The notes under the pieces are model-generated. The model ran no database searches and was not told the origin of the DNA. It saw only the letters and a list, made by a program, of their open reading frames with translations. From the NCBI RefSeq assembly GCF_001426195.1, contig NZ_LMRS01000001.1, forward strand, positions 498,501 to 562,500: a stretch of DNA of 64,000 nucleotides, written 5' to 3'. A program made the position numbers and the translations under genes. This DNA comes from Sphingomonas sp. Leaf339. Its GTDB lineage: Bacteria > Pseudomonadota > Alphaproteobacteria > Sphingomonadales > Sphingomonadaceae. Below, in pieces: positions 37,917 to 46,583 of this stretch. Each line of letters begins with the position of its first letter. Within the stretch, counting starts at the first letter, position 1.

Positions 37917-38849
37917 TCAGGCCGGCGATGTCCCCGCCGGCGCGATCGCCACGTCCTGCTCGCGCAGATGGCGACGCAACCGCTCACGCCGCACATGCAG
38001 GCCACCCGCCGCGATCAGGCAGATCAGACCGACGATAGCCAACTGGATTGCCGCCACCCGGTACGGCCATTGCAGCGCGCTCCGCGAGGCGAACAGGACG
38101 TAATAGGGGTCGGCGACCTCGTAACCGGCATATTGGAACAGGCGGACCAGTTCGCCGGGCAGGCCGTGTCGGCGAAGCACGCCTTCGCGCGTGCCATCGC
38201 TCTGCAATGTGGCCGCATTCTCGTCGGCGCCGATCTCGACGAAGAAATGCAGTGCCTCGCGGTTGTTGCCGCCGGGCGACAACATCGGCGCGAAGCGGAT
38301 CGTGCGGCGGGCGACGAGCAGTTCCTGGTTCAGGCCGGCCGTGCGGCTGCGCAGGACGGAGCCGACCAGTTCCGTCGGGCCGGTGCGCGGCTCGATCGCT
38401 GCAGGCGAGCCAATGGCGATGCGTTGTACCTGACCGACGTCGCTGGGCAGCGACGCCATCGCGATCAGCACGACCAGACAGGCGACGACGCAGCCACCGG
38501 CCACGCCGAGGATGGCGCGGATGAAGTTGCGACCGGGCAGCTTCGCGGCGACCTGTGCCGCTTCGGTCATGGTGTAATTGACGCCACGGACCTCGTCGTC
38601 GCGGCGACGGCGGCCGCGCAGCAGCCAAAGCACCGGCGAGGCGATGATCGCCGCCAGCAGGATATAGGTGAGGGAGGGATAGTAACGGCCGAAGGTGTTG
38701 AACTGCCACTCCGCCGCCAGCGCCATCAGGCCGCGATACGTCAGGGTCTGCCACAACAGGAACACCGACACGAATACTGCCCATATCGCGAGCAGTGACC
38801 GCACCCGTCGCCGCCGTCGTGTCCGCCGTTCGATCTCGTCATGCTGCAT
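37917..38849 (-). CDS. Unknown inner membrane protein with periplasmic domain
   Basis: A 310-residue protein without a recognised family. A basic N-terminus (RRTRRRRRVR) precedes helix 1 (about 18-42), helix 2 follows at 58-76, helix 3 at 112-133 (VAGGCVVACLVVLIAMASL) and helix 4 near 265-285 (LAIVGLICLIAAGGLHV). The stretch between helices 3 and 4 (about 130 residues) is probably periplasmic and includes FAPMLSPGGNNREALHFFVEIGADENAATLQ. It lies between the aspartic protease and xrtV. No ribosome binding site is obvious. Confidence 0.7.
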   Translation of the reverse strand: MQHDEIERRTRRRRRVRSLLAIWAVFVSVFLLWQTLTYRGLMALAAEWQFNTFGRYYPSLTYILLAAIIASPVLWLLRGRRRRDDEVRGVNYTMTEAAQVAAKLPGRNFIRAILGVAGGCVVACLVVLIAMASLPSDVGQVQRIAIGSPAAIEPRTGPTELVGSVLRSRTAGLNQELLVARRTIRFAPMLSPGGNNREALHFFVEIGADENAATLQSDGTREGVLRRHGLPGELVRLFQYAGYEVADPYYVLFASRSALQWPYRVAAIQLAIVGLICLIAAGGLHVRRERLRRHLREQDVAIAPAGTSPA

Positions 38850-39166
38850 CAGCGGTTAACCCGCGTCATAGCGTGGCGATGTCGAGCGATGCGACCCCGA
38901 TTGTCAGCCATGCCCCTGTTCTCCCGAAATACGGTGCCCGAGTCCCGTGTAGGGACAGTGGCCGCATCTGTACATTATCGCAATGACGCACCGCTTGGTC
39001 GCGGATTGCCAAGATCACGGGCGACCGCTACATCCGGAGCGTTGGAGGGGGTGCGACATTACCGGAAGGCCGCTGGCGCCGTTCGGTATCCATCGACTTG
39101 GAACGCCGCTCATCATCGCTTTATTGGGTTCGCCCTTAACCTTTGCGGGTTAGACTTGCCGATATC
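38850..39166. other. 317-bp gap before the exosortase gene; regulatory only
   Basis: No convincing gene was found. It carries a palindromic GGTTAACC at 38854-38861 next to the start of the minus-strand membrane protein, and TTAACC...GGGTTAG (39136-39151) about 20 bp before the exosortase ATG. Both could be regulatory half-sites. The rest is plain GC-rich sequence. Confidence 0.6.
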
Positions 39167-40153
39167 ATGGACCTGAGCGCTTCTTCATCTACCGCATCGT
39201 CAGAGCCGGAATGGGCTTCGCCGACCAATGCCATGGGACCGCCCGCCGGTGGTACGCCGCCCACGCTGCCGCCCCGGCGCGAGGAGTGGTTGGCGACGGC
39301 GAAGGTTATCTGGGCGGCGCTGCGCCGTGACCCGATCTATTGGTTGGGCCTGGTGCTGCTGGCCGGACCGACTTTGTTCGAACTGGCCTCGCGCGGGTGG
39401 GGCACGGATCAGGCAGCGCATGCGCCGATCGTGTTCGCCACCGCCATCTGGATCTTCGCGCTCAGCGCCAAACGGGCCGCCGCCGTCGCCGATCCGCCAC
39501 GGGCGTGGATCGCCTATCTGTGGCTGGCGCCGTGCCTCATCCTGTATGCGGCGGCGCGGATCACCGGTTTGCTGGAGGTGCGTGGCCTCGCCGCGTATCT
39601 GTCGTTCGTCGCGATCCTGTATGCGGTCGGCGGGCGTCGATCGCTGGAAGTACTGTGGTTCCCGATCCTGTATTCGCTGTTCCTGATCCCGATCCCCGAC
39701 ACCTTCGTCGATATGGCGACGCAACCGGTGAAGCTAGCGATCTCGAAGGCGGTAGTCGGCTTGCTATCGGGCATCGGCTATCCGGTCGCGACATCGGGCG
39801 TCAGCATTTATATCGGCCAGTTCGAGCTGCTGATCGCGGCGGCGTGCGCCGGGTTGAACTCGCTCATCAGCCTGACGGCGATCGGCAGCTTCTATGTCTA
39901 TCTGCGCCACAATGCGAGTTGGCGGTACACCCTGCTGCTAATCATGACGATCTTCCCGATCGCGGTGTTCGCCAATTTCCTGCGCGTGCTGATGCTCGTC
40001 CTGCTCACCTATTATGGTGGCGAGGCGGTGGCGCAGGGCTTCCTGCACGAAGCCGCCGGGCTGTTCATGTTCGTGGTGTCGGTGCTGACGATTTTCCTGG
40101 TCGACAAGATCTTCACGGTCGTCGGCTATCGGCTTGGGTTGATGAAGGCATGA
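39167..40153 (+). CDS. xrtV: Exosortase, XrtV type
   Basis: A 328-residue polytopic membrane protease/transpeptidase of the exosortase family, with about 8-9 helices. The three catalytic residues fit: Cys227 in AACAGLNSL, Arg273 in FANFLRVLML and His294 in FLHEAAG. It should recognise PEPxxW tails and process them at the inner membrane. Naming it XrtV rests on the PEPxxWA-type substrates and taxon. The ATG at 39167 was taken over a TTG at 39143. An ATGA overlap couples it to the EpsI-like gene. Confidence 0.92.
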   Translation: MDLSASSSTASSEPEWASPTNAMGPPAGGTPPTLPPRREEWLATAKVIWAALRRDPIYWLGLVLLAGPTLFELASRGWGTDQAAHAPIVFATAIWIFALSAKRAAAVADPPRAWIAYLWLAPCLILYAAARITGLLEVRGLAAYLSFVAILYAVGGRRSLEVLWFPILYSLFLIPIPDTFVDMATQPVKLAISKAVVGLLSGIGYPVATSGVSIYIGQFELLIAAACAGLNSLISLTAIGSFYVYLRHNASWRYTLLLIMTIFPIAVFANFLRVLMLVLLTYYGGEAVAQGFLHEAAGLFMFVVSVLTIFLVDKIFTVVGYRLGLMKA

Positions 40154-40851
40154 GCGCGGACACGACTGGCCGCCGTGACATTTCGCGGCGCAAGATGATC
40201 ATCGGTCTGGCGGTCGGCGGTACGGTGGTGCTGTCCGAGCTGTATGTGCCGCAGCGGAGCGTCGCACGGATCAGCGAGGCGGGGTTCGAGCGGTTGGTGC
40301 CGACGACGCTCGGGCCGTGGCACTATCTGACCGAATCGGGTCTGGTGCTGCCGCCGGAGGACCAGCTGTCGCGCACACTGTACGAACAGTTGCTGACGCG
40401 GGTGTATGCCGAGAACGGCAGCGACGACGAATCGGTGATGCTCGTGCTGGCGTATAGCAGCGTGCAGGAGGGTCGGCTGCAGGTCCACCGCCCGGAGGTC
40501 TGCTATCCGGCGGCGGGGTTCTCGATCATCGAGAATACGGCACAGGAAATTCCGATCACCAAGGACTTCGCGATCCCCGTCCGCCTGCTGACCGCCGACC
40601 GCGGCGCGCGGCGGGAGTATGTGGTGTATTGGACGCGGGTGGGCGATTCGATGCCGGTGCGCTGGTTCGACCAGCGCCTGATGATGGCGAAGGCGAACCT
40701 GCAAGGGTCGATCCCGGATGGTCTGCTGGCGCGGGCATCGATCATCGGCACGGACCGCGACGCCGCCTTCGCAACGCTGACCCGGTTCGTTCAGACGATG
40801 GTGGCCTCCACCGGCAAGCAGGGGCGGGCGATGCTGATCGGCCCGCACTAG
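40150..40851 (+). CDS. EpsI-like exosortase-associated protein
   Basis: A 233-residue protein with an N-terminal basic segment and anchor helix (about 15-31), possibly Tat-like (RRDISRRKMIIGL), and a periplasmic EpsI domain. The hallmark HRPEVCYPAAGF is at 113-124 with Cys118. EpsI is fused to or follows exosortases in many loci and is needed for the matching polysaccharide or protein processing. The first codon overlaps the exosortase stop. Confidence 0.9.
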   Translation: MSADTTGRRDISRRKMIIGLAVGGTVVLSELYVPQRSVARISEAGFERLVPTTLGPWHYLTESGLVLPPEDQLSRTLYEQLLTRVYAENGSDDESVMLVLAYSSVQEGRLQVHRPEVCYPAAGFSIIENTAQEIPITKDFAIPVRLLTADRGARREYVVYWTRVGDSMPVRWFDQRLMMAKANLQGSIPDGLLARASIIGTDRDAAFATLTRFVQTMVASTGKQGRAMLIGPH

Positions 40852-40878
40852 CCCGAGGGCCGGGCGGGCCAAACATGC

Positions 40879-41121
40879 TCAGGTTCGCGCGAAGGGCTTC
40901 AGAAAATACAGGGTATACGCGATGATACCGACGAAGATGAGGATCGCGAAGGCGTCGTAGCCATTGTTGCCGAGATAATTGGTGACGGCGCAACCACCGG
41001 CAGGCACGATGTAATGGAGCATCGAATCCTGCTTCTCCTCCGGTCCGACGGAGCGCTGGAGCAGCAGGACCACGAGCCCGGCAAAGAAGGCCACCGTGAT
41101 CCAATCGTACACAGTCTGCAT
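40879..41121 (-). CDS. Small membrane protein, XrtV-system accessory type
   Basis: An 80-residue protein: an N-terminal helix (TVYDWITVAFFAGLVVLLLQ), a central loop with VGPEEKQDSMLHYIVPAGGCAVTNYLGNNGYD, and a C-terminal helix (FAILIFVGIIAYTLYFL). The start at 41121 has a clear AAGGAA site; the longer frame to 41190 does not. I recall PGAP naming such proteins XrtV sorting system accessory protein, but cannot check this here. It lies on the opposite strand between epsI and the epsD-like gene, which fits. Confidence 0.8.
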   Translation of the reverse strand: MQTVYDWITVAFFAGLVVLLLQRSVGPEEKQDSMLHYIVPAGGCAVTNYLGNNGYDAFAILIFVGIIAYTLYFLKPFART

Positions 41122-41229
41122 CACGTATTCCTTCCAGAATTCCGCCTTGGGCGGTATATGCGGGCACCCCTCACCCGATGGGCTTGCCATATCCGGTTAC
41201 TGGACGTTGGTTAGGAGTTAAAGACGGTT

Positions 41230-42081
41230 ATGCGATCTAAAGCATTAACGATCCTACTTATGGCATCGGCAATCGCCGTGACGGGGTGCAAGCGCTCCGC
41301 CACCGGTCAGGTCGTGGCCGTGGTGAATGGCGAGGAAGTGTCGTTGTCGGAACTGAACGGCGAGCTCAAGAACGCGCCGACCGGTGGTGATAAGGAAGTA
41401 ATCCGCGCCGCCGCCCTCCAAAGCCTCATCAACCGCAAGCTGTTGGTGCAGCAGGCGCGCGATCGCGGGATCGACAAGGACCCGGATTACCTGCAGCAAC
41501 AGCGCCGCATGGACGACGAGGTCATGATCGGCATGCTGGGCCAACAGGTCACGAAGAATGTGCCGGTGCCGACCGCGGCCGACATCGATCGCTATATCGC
41601 CAGCCATCCCGAGATGTTCGCCAACCGCATGGTTTATGCGATCGACCAGATCGTGTTCCCGCTGCCGGCCGACCCCAGCGGGTTGAAGGCATTGGAGGCT
41701 GACCACACGCTCGATGCGGTAGCGGCGCGCCTGCGCAGCATGTCGATCCCGTTCCAGCGGGCGCCGGGCAAGCTGGATACCGTGGCGACGCCGCCGCAGT
41801 TCCTGGCGCAGGTCAACGCCTTGCCGGCCGGCGAGCCGTTCGTCGTGGCGACGGGCGGCAAGGGTGTCGTCAGCGTCATCACCGGCAAGGAATCGCAGCC
41901 GATTGCCGGCGAGCAGGCCCGTCGGATCGCCGCCGAGGCCATCCGGAAGGCCGCGGTGTCCGAGATCGCCCAGAAGCAGTTGAAGCAGGCGCGCGACGCG
42001 GCGAAGATCGAATATCAGCCGGGCTTCGCACCCAAGACCGATGCCAGCAAGCCGGCAGCGGCAGGCGCCAACAAGACCTGA
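41230..42081 (+). CDS. EpsD-family peptidyl-prolyl cis-trans isomerase lipoprotein
   Basis: A 283-residue lipoprotein with lipobox ITGC near residue 18 (AVTGCKR), an N-terminal SurA-like helical domain (AVVNGEEVSLSELNGEL, ALQSLINRKLLVQQARDRGIDKDPDY) and a parvulin-like region (about 130-230). EpsD proteins occur in exosortase-linked exopolysaccharide loci and probably help fold or export surface components. It is followed by a strong hairpin. The C-terminus is Ala/Lys-rich. Confidence 0.87.
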   Translation: MRSKALTILLMASAIAVTGCKRSATGQVVAVVNGEEVSLSELNGELKNAPTGGDKEVIRAAALQSLINRKLLVQQARDRGIDKDPDYLQQQRRMDDEVMIGMLGQQVTKNVPVPTAADIDRYIASHPEMFANRMVYAIDQIVFPLPADPSGLKALEADHTLDAVAARLRSMSIPFQRAPGKLDTVATPPQFLAQVNALPAGEPFVVATGGKGVVSVITGKESQPIAGEQARRIAAEAIRKAAVSEIAQKQLKQARDAAKIEYQPGFAPKTDASKPAAAGANKT

Positions 42082-42090
42082 CGCTACATG

Positions 42091-42120
42091 ACGCCCGGCG
42101 CTGTCTTAGGCGCCGGGCGT
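42091..42120. terminator. Perfect 11-bp hairpin shared by convergent genes
   Basis: ACGCCCGGCGC (42091-42101) pairs with GCGCCGGGCGT (42110-42120), loop TGTCTTAG. It starts 9 bp after the epsD-like stop. The right arm is also the last codons (TPGA) of the minus-strand WecG-type gene, whose stop codon lies in the loop. This copies the arrangement at 16987-17018. Confidence 0.78.
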
Positions 42121-42873
42121 TGCCTTACGATGCTGCCGGGCAAGCCGGAAGATGCGCGGGCCGGTAACGAGATAGCGTTTCCACAGGCGGCGCGGGTTCG
42201 ACGCCAGTCGGAACGCCCATTCCAGATGCAGTCGCTGAAGCACGCGGGGCGCCCGCTTGCTTTCGCCGACGACGAATTCGATCGCCGCGCCGATGCACAG
42301 GCCGATGCCGGTCGCCCCATCCGATTGCGCGATCAGCGCGGCGAGCAGTTCCTGCTGCGGCGATCCGATCGCCAGAAACGTGAACCTTGCCCGCGCGTCA
42401 GTGGCGAACCGGGCAGCGGCGGCCATCGCGACCGGATCATGGCGCAGGCCCATCGGCGGGCTGTGCTGGACGATGTCGAGATCGGGGAAGCGCTTCGCCA
42501 GTGCGATCACAGTCGATTCGCTGCCGCCGATGACGGCGATCCGGTCGCCCGGCCGGCACAATGTCTCCAGGATCAGCGCGGTCAGATCGCTGCCCGCCGC
42601 CACCGGCAGGTCGATACCCTGTGGTCGGGCGAGGGCGGCGAGGATACGGCTGTCGCAGGTGCACCACCTTGCGCCGCGATAGGCCGCCCAGATCGTCTCG
42701 CGATCGGCGCCATGATCGTCGTGCAGGCGGACGACGTGATCCACATTGGGCGTGACCAGATAGGCAAACGGCGCGGTGACGGGGCGGGCGTCGAGCTGCG
42801 CCGCGACCTCCGTCAGCGTCAGCGGGTCGTAATCGATGCCGAGAAAGCTCGTGCGGGGGCGGCCGTCGGTCAT
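42106..42873 (-). CDS. WecG/TagA/CpsF-family glycosyltransferase
   Basis: A 255-residue GT26 glycosyltransferase that uses nucleotide sugars on lipid-linked acceptors. FLGIDYDPLTLTEV opens the domain; TPNVDHVVRLHDD, ADRETIWAAYRGARWCTCDSR and AIGSPQQELL...GIGLCIGAAIEFVVGESKRAP are family segments. The region HLEWAFRLASNPRRLWKRYL at the C-terminus is diagnostic. An ATGA overlap links it to the TPR lipoprotein upstream. Its substrate is not readable, but lipid-linked polysaccharide assembly is likely. Confidence 0.92.
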   Translation of the reverse strand: MTDGRPRTSFLGIDYDPLTLTEVAAQLDARPVTAPFAYLVTPNVDHVVRLHDDHGADRETIWAAYRGARWCTCDSRILAALARPQGIDLPVAAGSDLTALILETLCRPGDRIAVIGGSESTVIALAKRFPDLDIVQHSPPMGLRHDPVAMAAAARFATDARARFTFLAIGSPQQELLAALIAQSDGATGIGLCIGAAIEFVVGESKRAPRVLQRLHLEWAFRLASNPRRLWKRYLVTGPRIFRLARQHRKATPGA

Positions 42874-44516
42874 TTCGTATCTCCGCCGTCGCTGTAATCG
42901 CGCTCGGCGAGTTGCTCGTCCTCCGGCGTGGCGGGCAGCGCCGCCGACTGGCCGTGCAGGCGAGCGCTCATCGCCGTCGCGCGGGCAACGCAGTTGGCGT
43001 CACGGGTCTGGCGGCATAGCGGTTGACGGATCGACCAGCCGGCAACCGAGGCCGGATTGCGCACAGTGAATCCGCGCGCATAATCAGCCGCATCGGCGGC
43101 GCGACCGCGCTGAACCAGCATCGTTGTCAACTGACGAAGCGCGATGGGATCGTCGCGATCGGCGTTGATCGCATCGAACAGTGCCTTGTCCGCCAGCAAT
43201 TTGTCTCCCGCCACATTGAAGACGCGCGAAAGCAGGGCCGCACCCGGCGCATAATCCGCGCTCTGGGCCGCGACCACGCGGGCATCGCGGAGTGCACCGT
43301 CGACGTTGCGCGCGGCCAGTTCGACCAACGCGCGCGCCATCAGCGCCTCGGTCTGGCCGCCATCGAATTGCAGCGCGGTCTTCGCGCGCCTAGCCGCCTC
43401 GTCGGATCGGCCTAGCCCGGCCAGCGCAAGCGCATAGGCGCCCTGTTCATCGGCGGTGTCGGGCCCGACCTGACGATCGCGCGCGGTCGGCGCCAGCAGC
43501 CGTTCCGCGCTGGCATAATCGCCGCGAGCCAGCGCATATTGCGCGGCGGCCAGTGCCAGTTCCGGATCGGGTGGCGACAGGGTGCCCAGCATTGCGACCA
43601 GGCTAGCACCGGAGACATCGGCATCGGCCAGCATCGCCACGGTCATGTCGCGCTGGGCATCGCCCGGTGCGGCGCGGTGGATCTGGTCGAGCGCCTGCGC
43701 AGCGGCGCGATCCTGACCGCCCAGCAGCAATTGTTTGGCGAGCGCCAGTTGCGTGGCCGGATCGCGGGGTTGTTCGGCGGCATTGCGCTGGGCGATGGCG
43801 AGCAGGCCACGAGCATTGCCGCTGCGCTCATACAGCGATTGCAACTGCCGCCGCAGCTCGCGACCGCCTTCACCCGCAACGAAGATCGGCTCGATCAATG
43901 ATTGTGCCTCGTCCAGTCGGCCTCGCCGCTGGGCGAACTGGCTGGCGAGAACCCGGCCTGCCTCGTTGTTCGGTTCCAGCGTCCTGATCTTGGCGATCTG
44001 CTTTTCGCTATAATCGAGCCGGCCGCGTCGGAAGGCGACGGTGGCATCGACGAGCAGGGCATTCATGTTGTTCGGATCGAGCGACAATATCTGTGTTGCG
44101 TAATCGCGGGCGTCGTCCAGCCGGCCGGTCGCCAGCGATAATTGCGCCACCGCATCCAGTGCTTCCCGATTCGTGCGATCCTGGTCCAGCGCATTGCGGA
44201 ACGAACCGAACGCGCCGGCATAATCGTTCAGCGCGACCTGATTGCGCGCGCGCGCCATCCACAGTTCGGGCAGATCGTCGCGCGCCGCGACGGCGATGTC
44301 GAACTGCTGCTGCGCCGGGCCATATTGCCCGGCCGACGCCAGTTGCTGCCCCATCGCCATCGCCTCTGCCGCGCGCTCCGCGGGGGACTGGCAGCCAGCG
44401 AGCAGGATCGCGCCGCCAACTGCCAGCGCCGTCATCACGATCCGCCGCGCCGCTCCGTCGCCGGGATGCCGGGGCGTCGCGATTCGCGCTCCGCGTCGCC
44501 GCTGTTGTCTGACCAT
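42870..44516 (-). CDS. TPR-repeat lipoprotein (PEP-CTERM/exosortase-associated, PrsT-like)
   Basis: A 548-residue protein. A long basic N-region and hydrophobic stretch lead to the lipobox ILLAGC (about residue 42), followed by many tetratricopeptide repeats (for example QYGPAQQQFDIAVAARDDLPELWMARARNQVALNDYAGAFGSFRNAL). Similar TPR lipoproteins stand in exosortase loci and probably scaffold polysaccharide assembly in the periplasm. Start ATG 44516 directly follows an in-frame GTG. It is coupled to the WecG-type gene and divergent from the export operon. Confidence 0.85.
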   Translation of the reverse strand: MVRQQRRRGARIATPRHPGDGAARRIVMTALAVGGAILLAGCQSPAERAAEAMAMGQQLASAGQYGPAQQQFDIAVAARDDLPELWMARARNQVALNDYAGAFGSFRNALDQDRTNREALDAVAQLSLATGRLDDARDYATQILSLDPNNMNALLVDATVAFRRGRLDYSEKQIAKIRTLEPNNEAGRVLASQFAQRRGRLDEAQSLIEPIFVAGEGGRELRRQLQSLYERSGNARGLLAIAQRNAAEQPRDPATQLALAKQLLLGGQDRAAAQALDQIHRAAPGDAQRDMTVAMLADADVSGASLVAMLGTLSPPDPELALAAAQYALARGDYASAERLLAPTARDRQVGPDTADEQGAYALALAGLGRSDEAARRAKTALQFDGGQTEALMARALVELAARNVDGALRDARVVAAQSADYAPGAALLSRVFNVAGDKLLADKALFDAINADRDDPIALRQLTTMLVQRGRAADAADYARGFTVRNPASVAGWSIRQPLCRQTRDANCVARATAMSARLHGQSAALPATPEDEQLAERDYSDGGDTK

Positions 44517-44664
44517 CACCCGGTTTCCGATCGTTCTTCTGTCAGGGGCAGATCATCCGCCTCATCATGCCGCCCGGCCGATGCCGACGGCGCTTGGCGT
44601 ATGGCTTTCTCAAGGTTCTGAAGCTAAGGCAAGCAGGTCGAACGAATAGGCGTGGGGGTTTCGA

Positions 44665-45279
44665 ATGAAGATGGTCCTGGTGCGGGCGCTGGCGATTGCC
44701 GGCGCGGCGGCGTCGATGGTCGGCGGCTTGCCGGCAGCTGCACAACAGCAGTCCACGGCGCGGGCGACGGCGACCCTGCCCCCCTATCGCATCAATCCCG
44801 GCGACGAGCTGGAAGTCTACGTGTGGGGCGAAGAGCGGTTGCAGCGCGGCGTCCGCGTGCTCCCCGACGGCACATTCTCGTTCCCGCTTGCCGGCCGGAT
44901 CGACGCGGCGGGCAAGCTGCCGGGTGAAATCGAGGCGGCGATCTCGCGCGGATTGGCGAGCCAGTTCCGTGAGCAGGTGCCGCAGGTGACGGTGTCGATC
45001 CGTACGCCATCAGGTTTCCAGTTCTCGGTCATCGGCAAGGTGCGGGCGCCGGGTTCGTTCACGCCGGGCCGCTACCTGAACGTGCTGGAGGCATTGTTCA
45101 TCGCCGGCGGTCCAACCGATTTCGCTAATACCAACGACATCATCATCCTGCGCAAGCAGGGCAGCGGCCTGACCCCGATCCGCGTCCGGCTTAGCGATGC
45201 GATCAAGGGCAATCCCAGCGCCCGCGATCTGGCCGGCTTGCCTGAATTGCAGAGCGGCGACACGGTCATCGTTCCGTGA
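44665..45279 (+). CDS. Polysaccharide export protein, Wza-like
   Basis: A 204-residue periplasmic/outer-membrane exporter of the poly_export family. A signal peptide (about 1-25, AAA-Q) is followed by the export domain (YRINPGDELEVYVWGEERLQRGVRVLPDGTFSFPLAGRI) and an SLBB domain (FSVIGKVRAPGSFTPGRYLNVLEAL). It is shorter than E. coli Wza and lacks the outer-membrane helix and Cys lipobox. It opens the export operon; a GTGA overlap or 2-bp gap leads to the next gene. Confidence 0.93.
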   Translation: MKMVLVRALAIAGAAASMVGGLPAAAQQQSTARATATLPPYRINPGDELEVYVWGEERLQRGVRVLPDGTFSFPLAGRIDAAGKLPGEIEAAISRGLASQFREQVPQVTVSIRTPSGFQFSVIGKVRAPGSFTPGRYLNVLEALFIAGGPTDFANTNDIIILRKQGSGLTPIRVRLSDAIKGNPSARDLAGLPELQSGDTVIVP

Positions 45280-45281
45280 CC

Positions 45282-46583
45282 ATGCGCCGTCTCTCGATCG
45301 CCACGGTGTCGCTGAGCGCGATGGCCGTCATCCCCTGGGGCGGTGCCGGGGCGCAGATCACGACCGTCCCCTCGCTGACCGCGACGGTGGGCGGTTCCTA
45401 TTCGACCAACCCGTTCCTGGGGGACGACCAGCCGGGCGCGGGATCGACCCAAGTCGATATCCGACCGTCATTGCTGCTGATCGATGGCGTCAATCAGGCG
45501 ACCATTAGCGGTAACTACAACCGCTCCGATTATTTCTCGCGTTATGGCAGCAACGATGGGTACGGCATCGGGGTGAATGCCGGCACGCAGTTGAATCCGC
45601 GCGCGTCGCTCGGCCTGTCGGCATCGTACGACAGTTCGATCCTGGGCAATAACGGTGGGTTTAATATTCCCAACGTATCGACGATCACGACGCCGACGGC
45701 CGGGATTACGACCGGCACGACGGTGACGACGCCCGTCGCGACAGCGCCAATACTGACTACACCCGTGGTCGTCGGCCCTGATCTGACGGGTGTGAACGGC
45801 GATGTCGGCCTGATCGGTCTGCGGCAACGACGCAATCAGTTGTCGGCGCAGTTGAATGGCTCCTACGCGCTCAGCAGCCGGTCGTCGGCCAATCTCGGTA
45901 TCTTCGGCTCGCGGGCAACCTATCCCGGCGGTAACGTGGTTCCCGGCAGCAACTCGCTGGTCTCGAACAACAAGAGCTATGGTGCCAATTTCGGCTATTC
46001 CCGGACGCTGTCTGAAGTGTCGTCAGGTGGTTTCCAGATTTCGGCGAGCAAGGTCGATTACAGCCGTGGACTGTCGTCGCAGATTTATACGCCCCGGCTG
46101 ACCTATTCGCGCACGTTGTCGGAAATCTGGTCGTTCAACGCGGCGGTCGGCGCCGGCATCGTGAAGGACAGCCTGAACGGCACGTCGACGTCGTTGTCGG
46201 TGGAGGGATCGGTCTGCCGCCAGGGTGAACGGGGCAGCGGCTGCTTGTCCGTATCCCGGGTCCCCGGCGCGACCGGGTTGGGCGGCGTGACGGTGCAGAA
46301 TCAGGTCAGCCTGAGCTATTCGCAGCGGTTGAGCGAAGTGTTGAACATCGGCGTCAACGGTTCCTACAACCATACCAACAACGGCATCGTCAGCACCGGA
46401 ACCAGCCTGTTGAATGCCGGCTCGCAGGACCTGTTCTCCAGCGACGTCAGCCTCAGCCGGGCGCTGGGGCGGCGACTGTCGGCGGTTGGTTCGGTCGGTT
46501 ATCGCTATGTTAATGGCGTGTATGCGAGTGGATCGGACCTGAGTGCACGGCTCGGTCTCTCGGTGTCGATTGGTGGACGTTGA
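45282..46583 (+). CDS. Outer membrane beta-barrel protein, TIGR03016-like
   Basis: A 433-residue protein with signal peptide (about 1-25, GAGAQ) and a long chain of alternating beta strands (for example QATISGNYNRSDYFSRYGSNDGYG, SLSYSQRLSEVLNIGVNGSYN), ending in an aromatic-poor VSIGGR. Such barrels accompany Wza-like and GumC-like genes in exosortase-type exopolysaccharide loci, where they probably form the outer-membrane pore. A Thr/Pro-rich loop (about 140-170) interrupts the barrel. An alternative start is GTG 45276. Confidence 0.8.
   Translation: MRRLSIATVSLSAMAVIPWGGAGAQITTVPSLTATVGGSYSTNPFLGDDQPGAGSTQVDIRPSLLLIDGVNQATISGNYNRSDYFSRYGSNDGYGIGVNAGTQLNPRASLGLSASYDSSILGNNGGFNIPNVSTITTPTAGITTGTTVTTPVATAPILTTPVVVGPDLTGVNGDVGLIGLRQRRNQLSAQLNGSYALSSRSSANLGIFGSRATYPGGNVVPGSNSLVSNNKSYGANFGYSRTLSEVSSGGFQISASKVDYSRGLSSQIYTPRLTYSRTLSEIWSFNAAVGAGIVKDSLNGTSTSLSVEGSVCRQGERGSGCLSVSRVPGATGLGGVTVQNQVSLSYSQRLSEVLNIGVNGSYNHTNNGIVSTGTSLLNAGSQDLFSSDVSLSRALGRRLSAVGSVGYRYVNGVYASGSDLSARLGLSVSIGGR

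Noticed and set aside
39340..40851. Long plus-strand frame apparently fusing exosortase and EpsI
   Set aside because: The first part is a different frame inside xrtV; the real EpsI-like gene begins at 40150 with an ATGA overlap.
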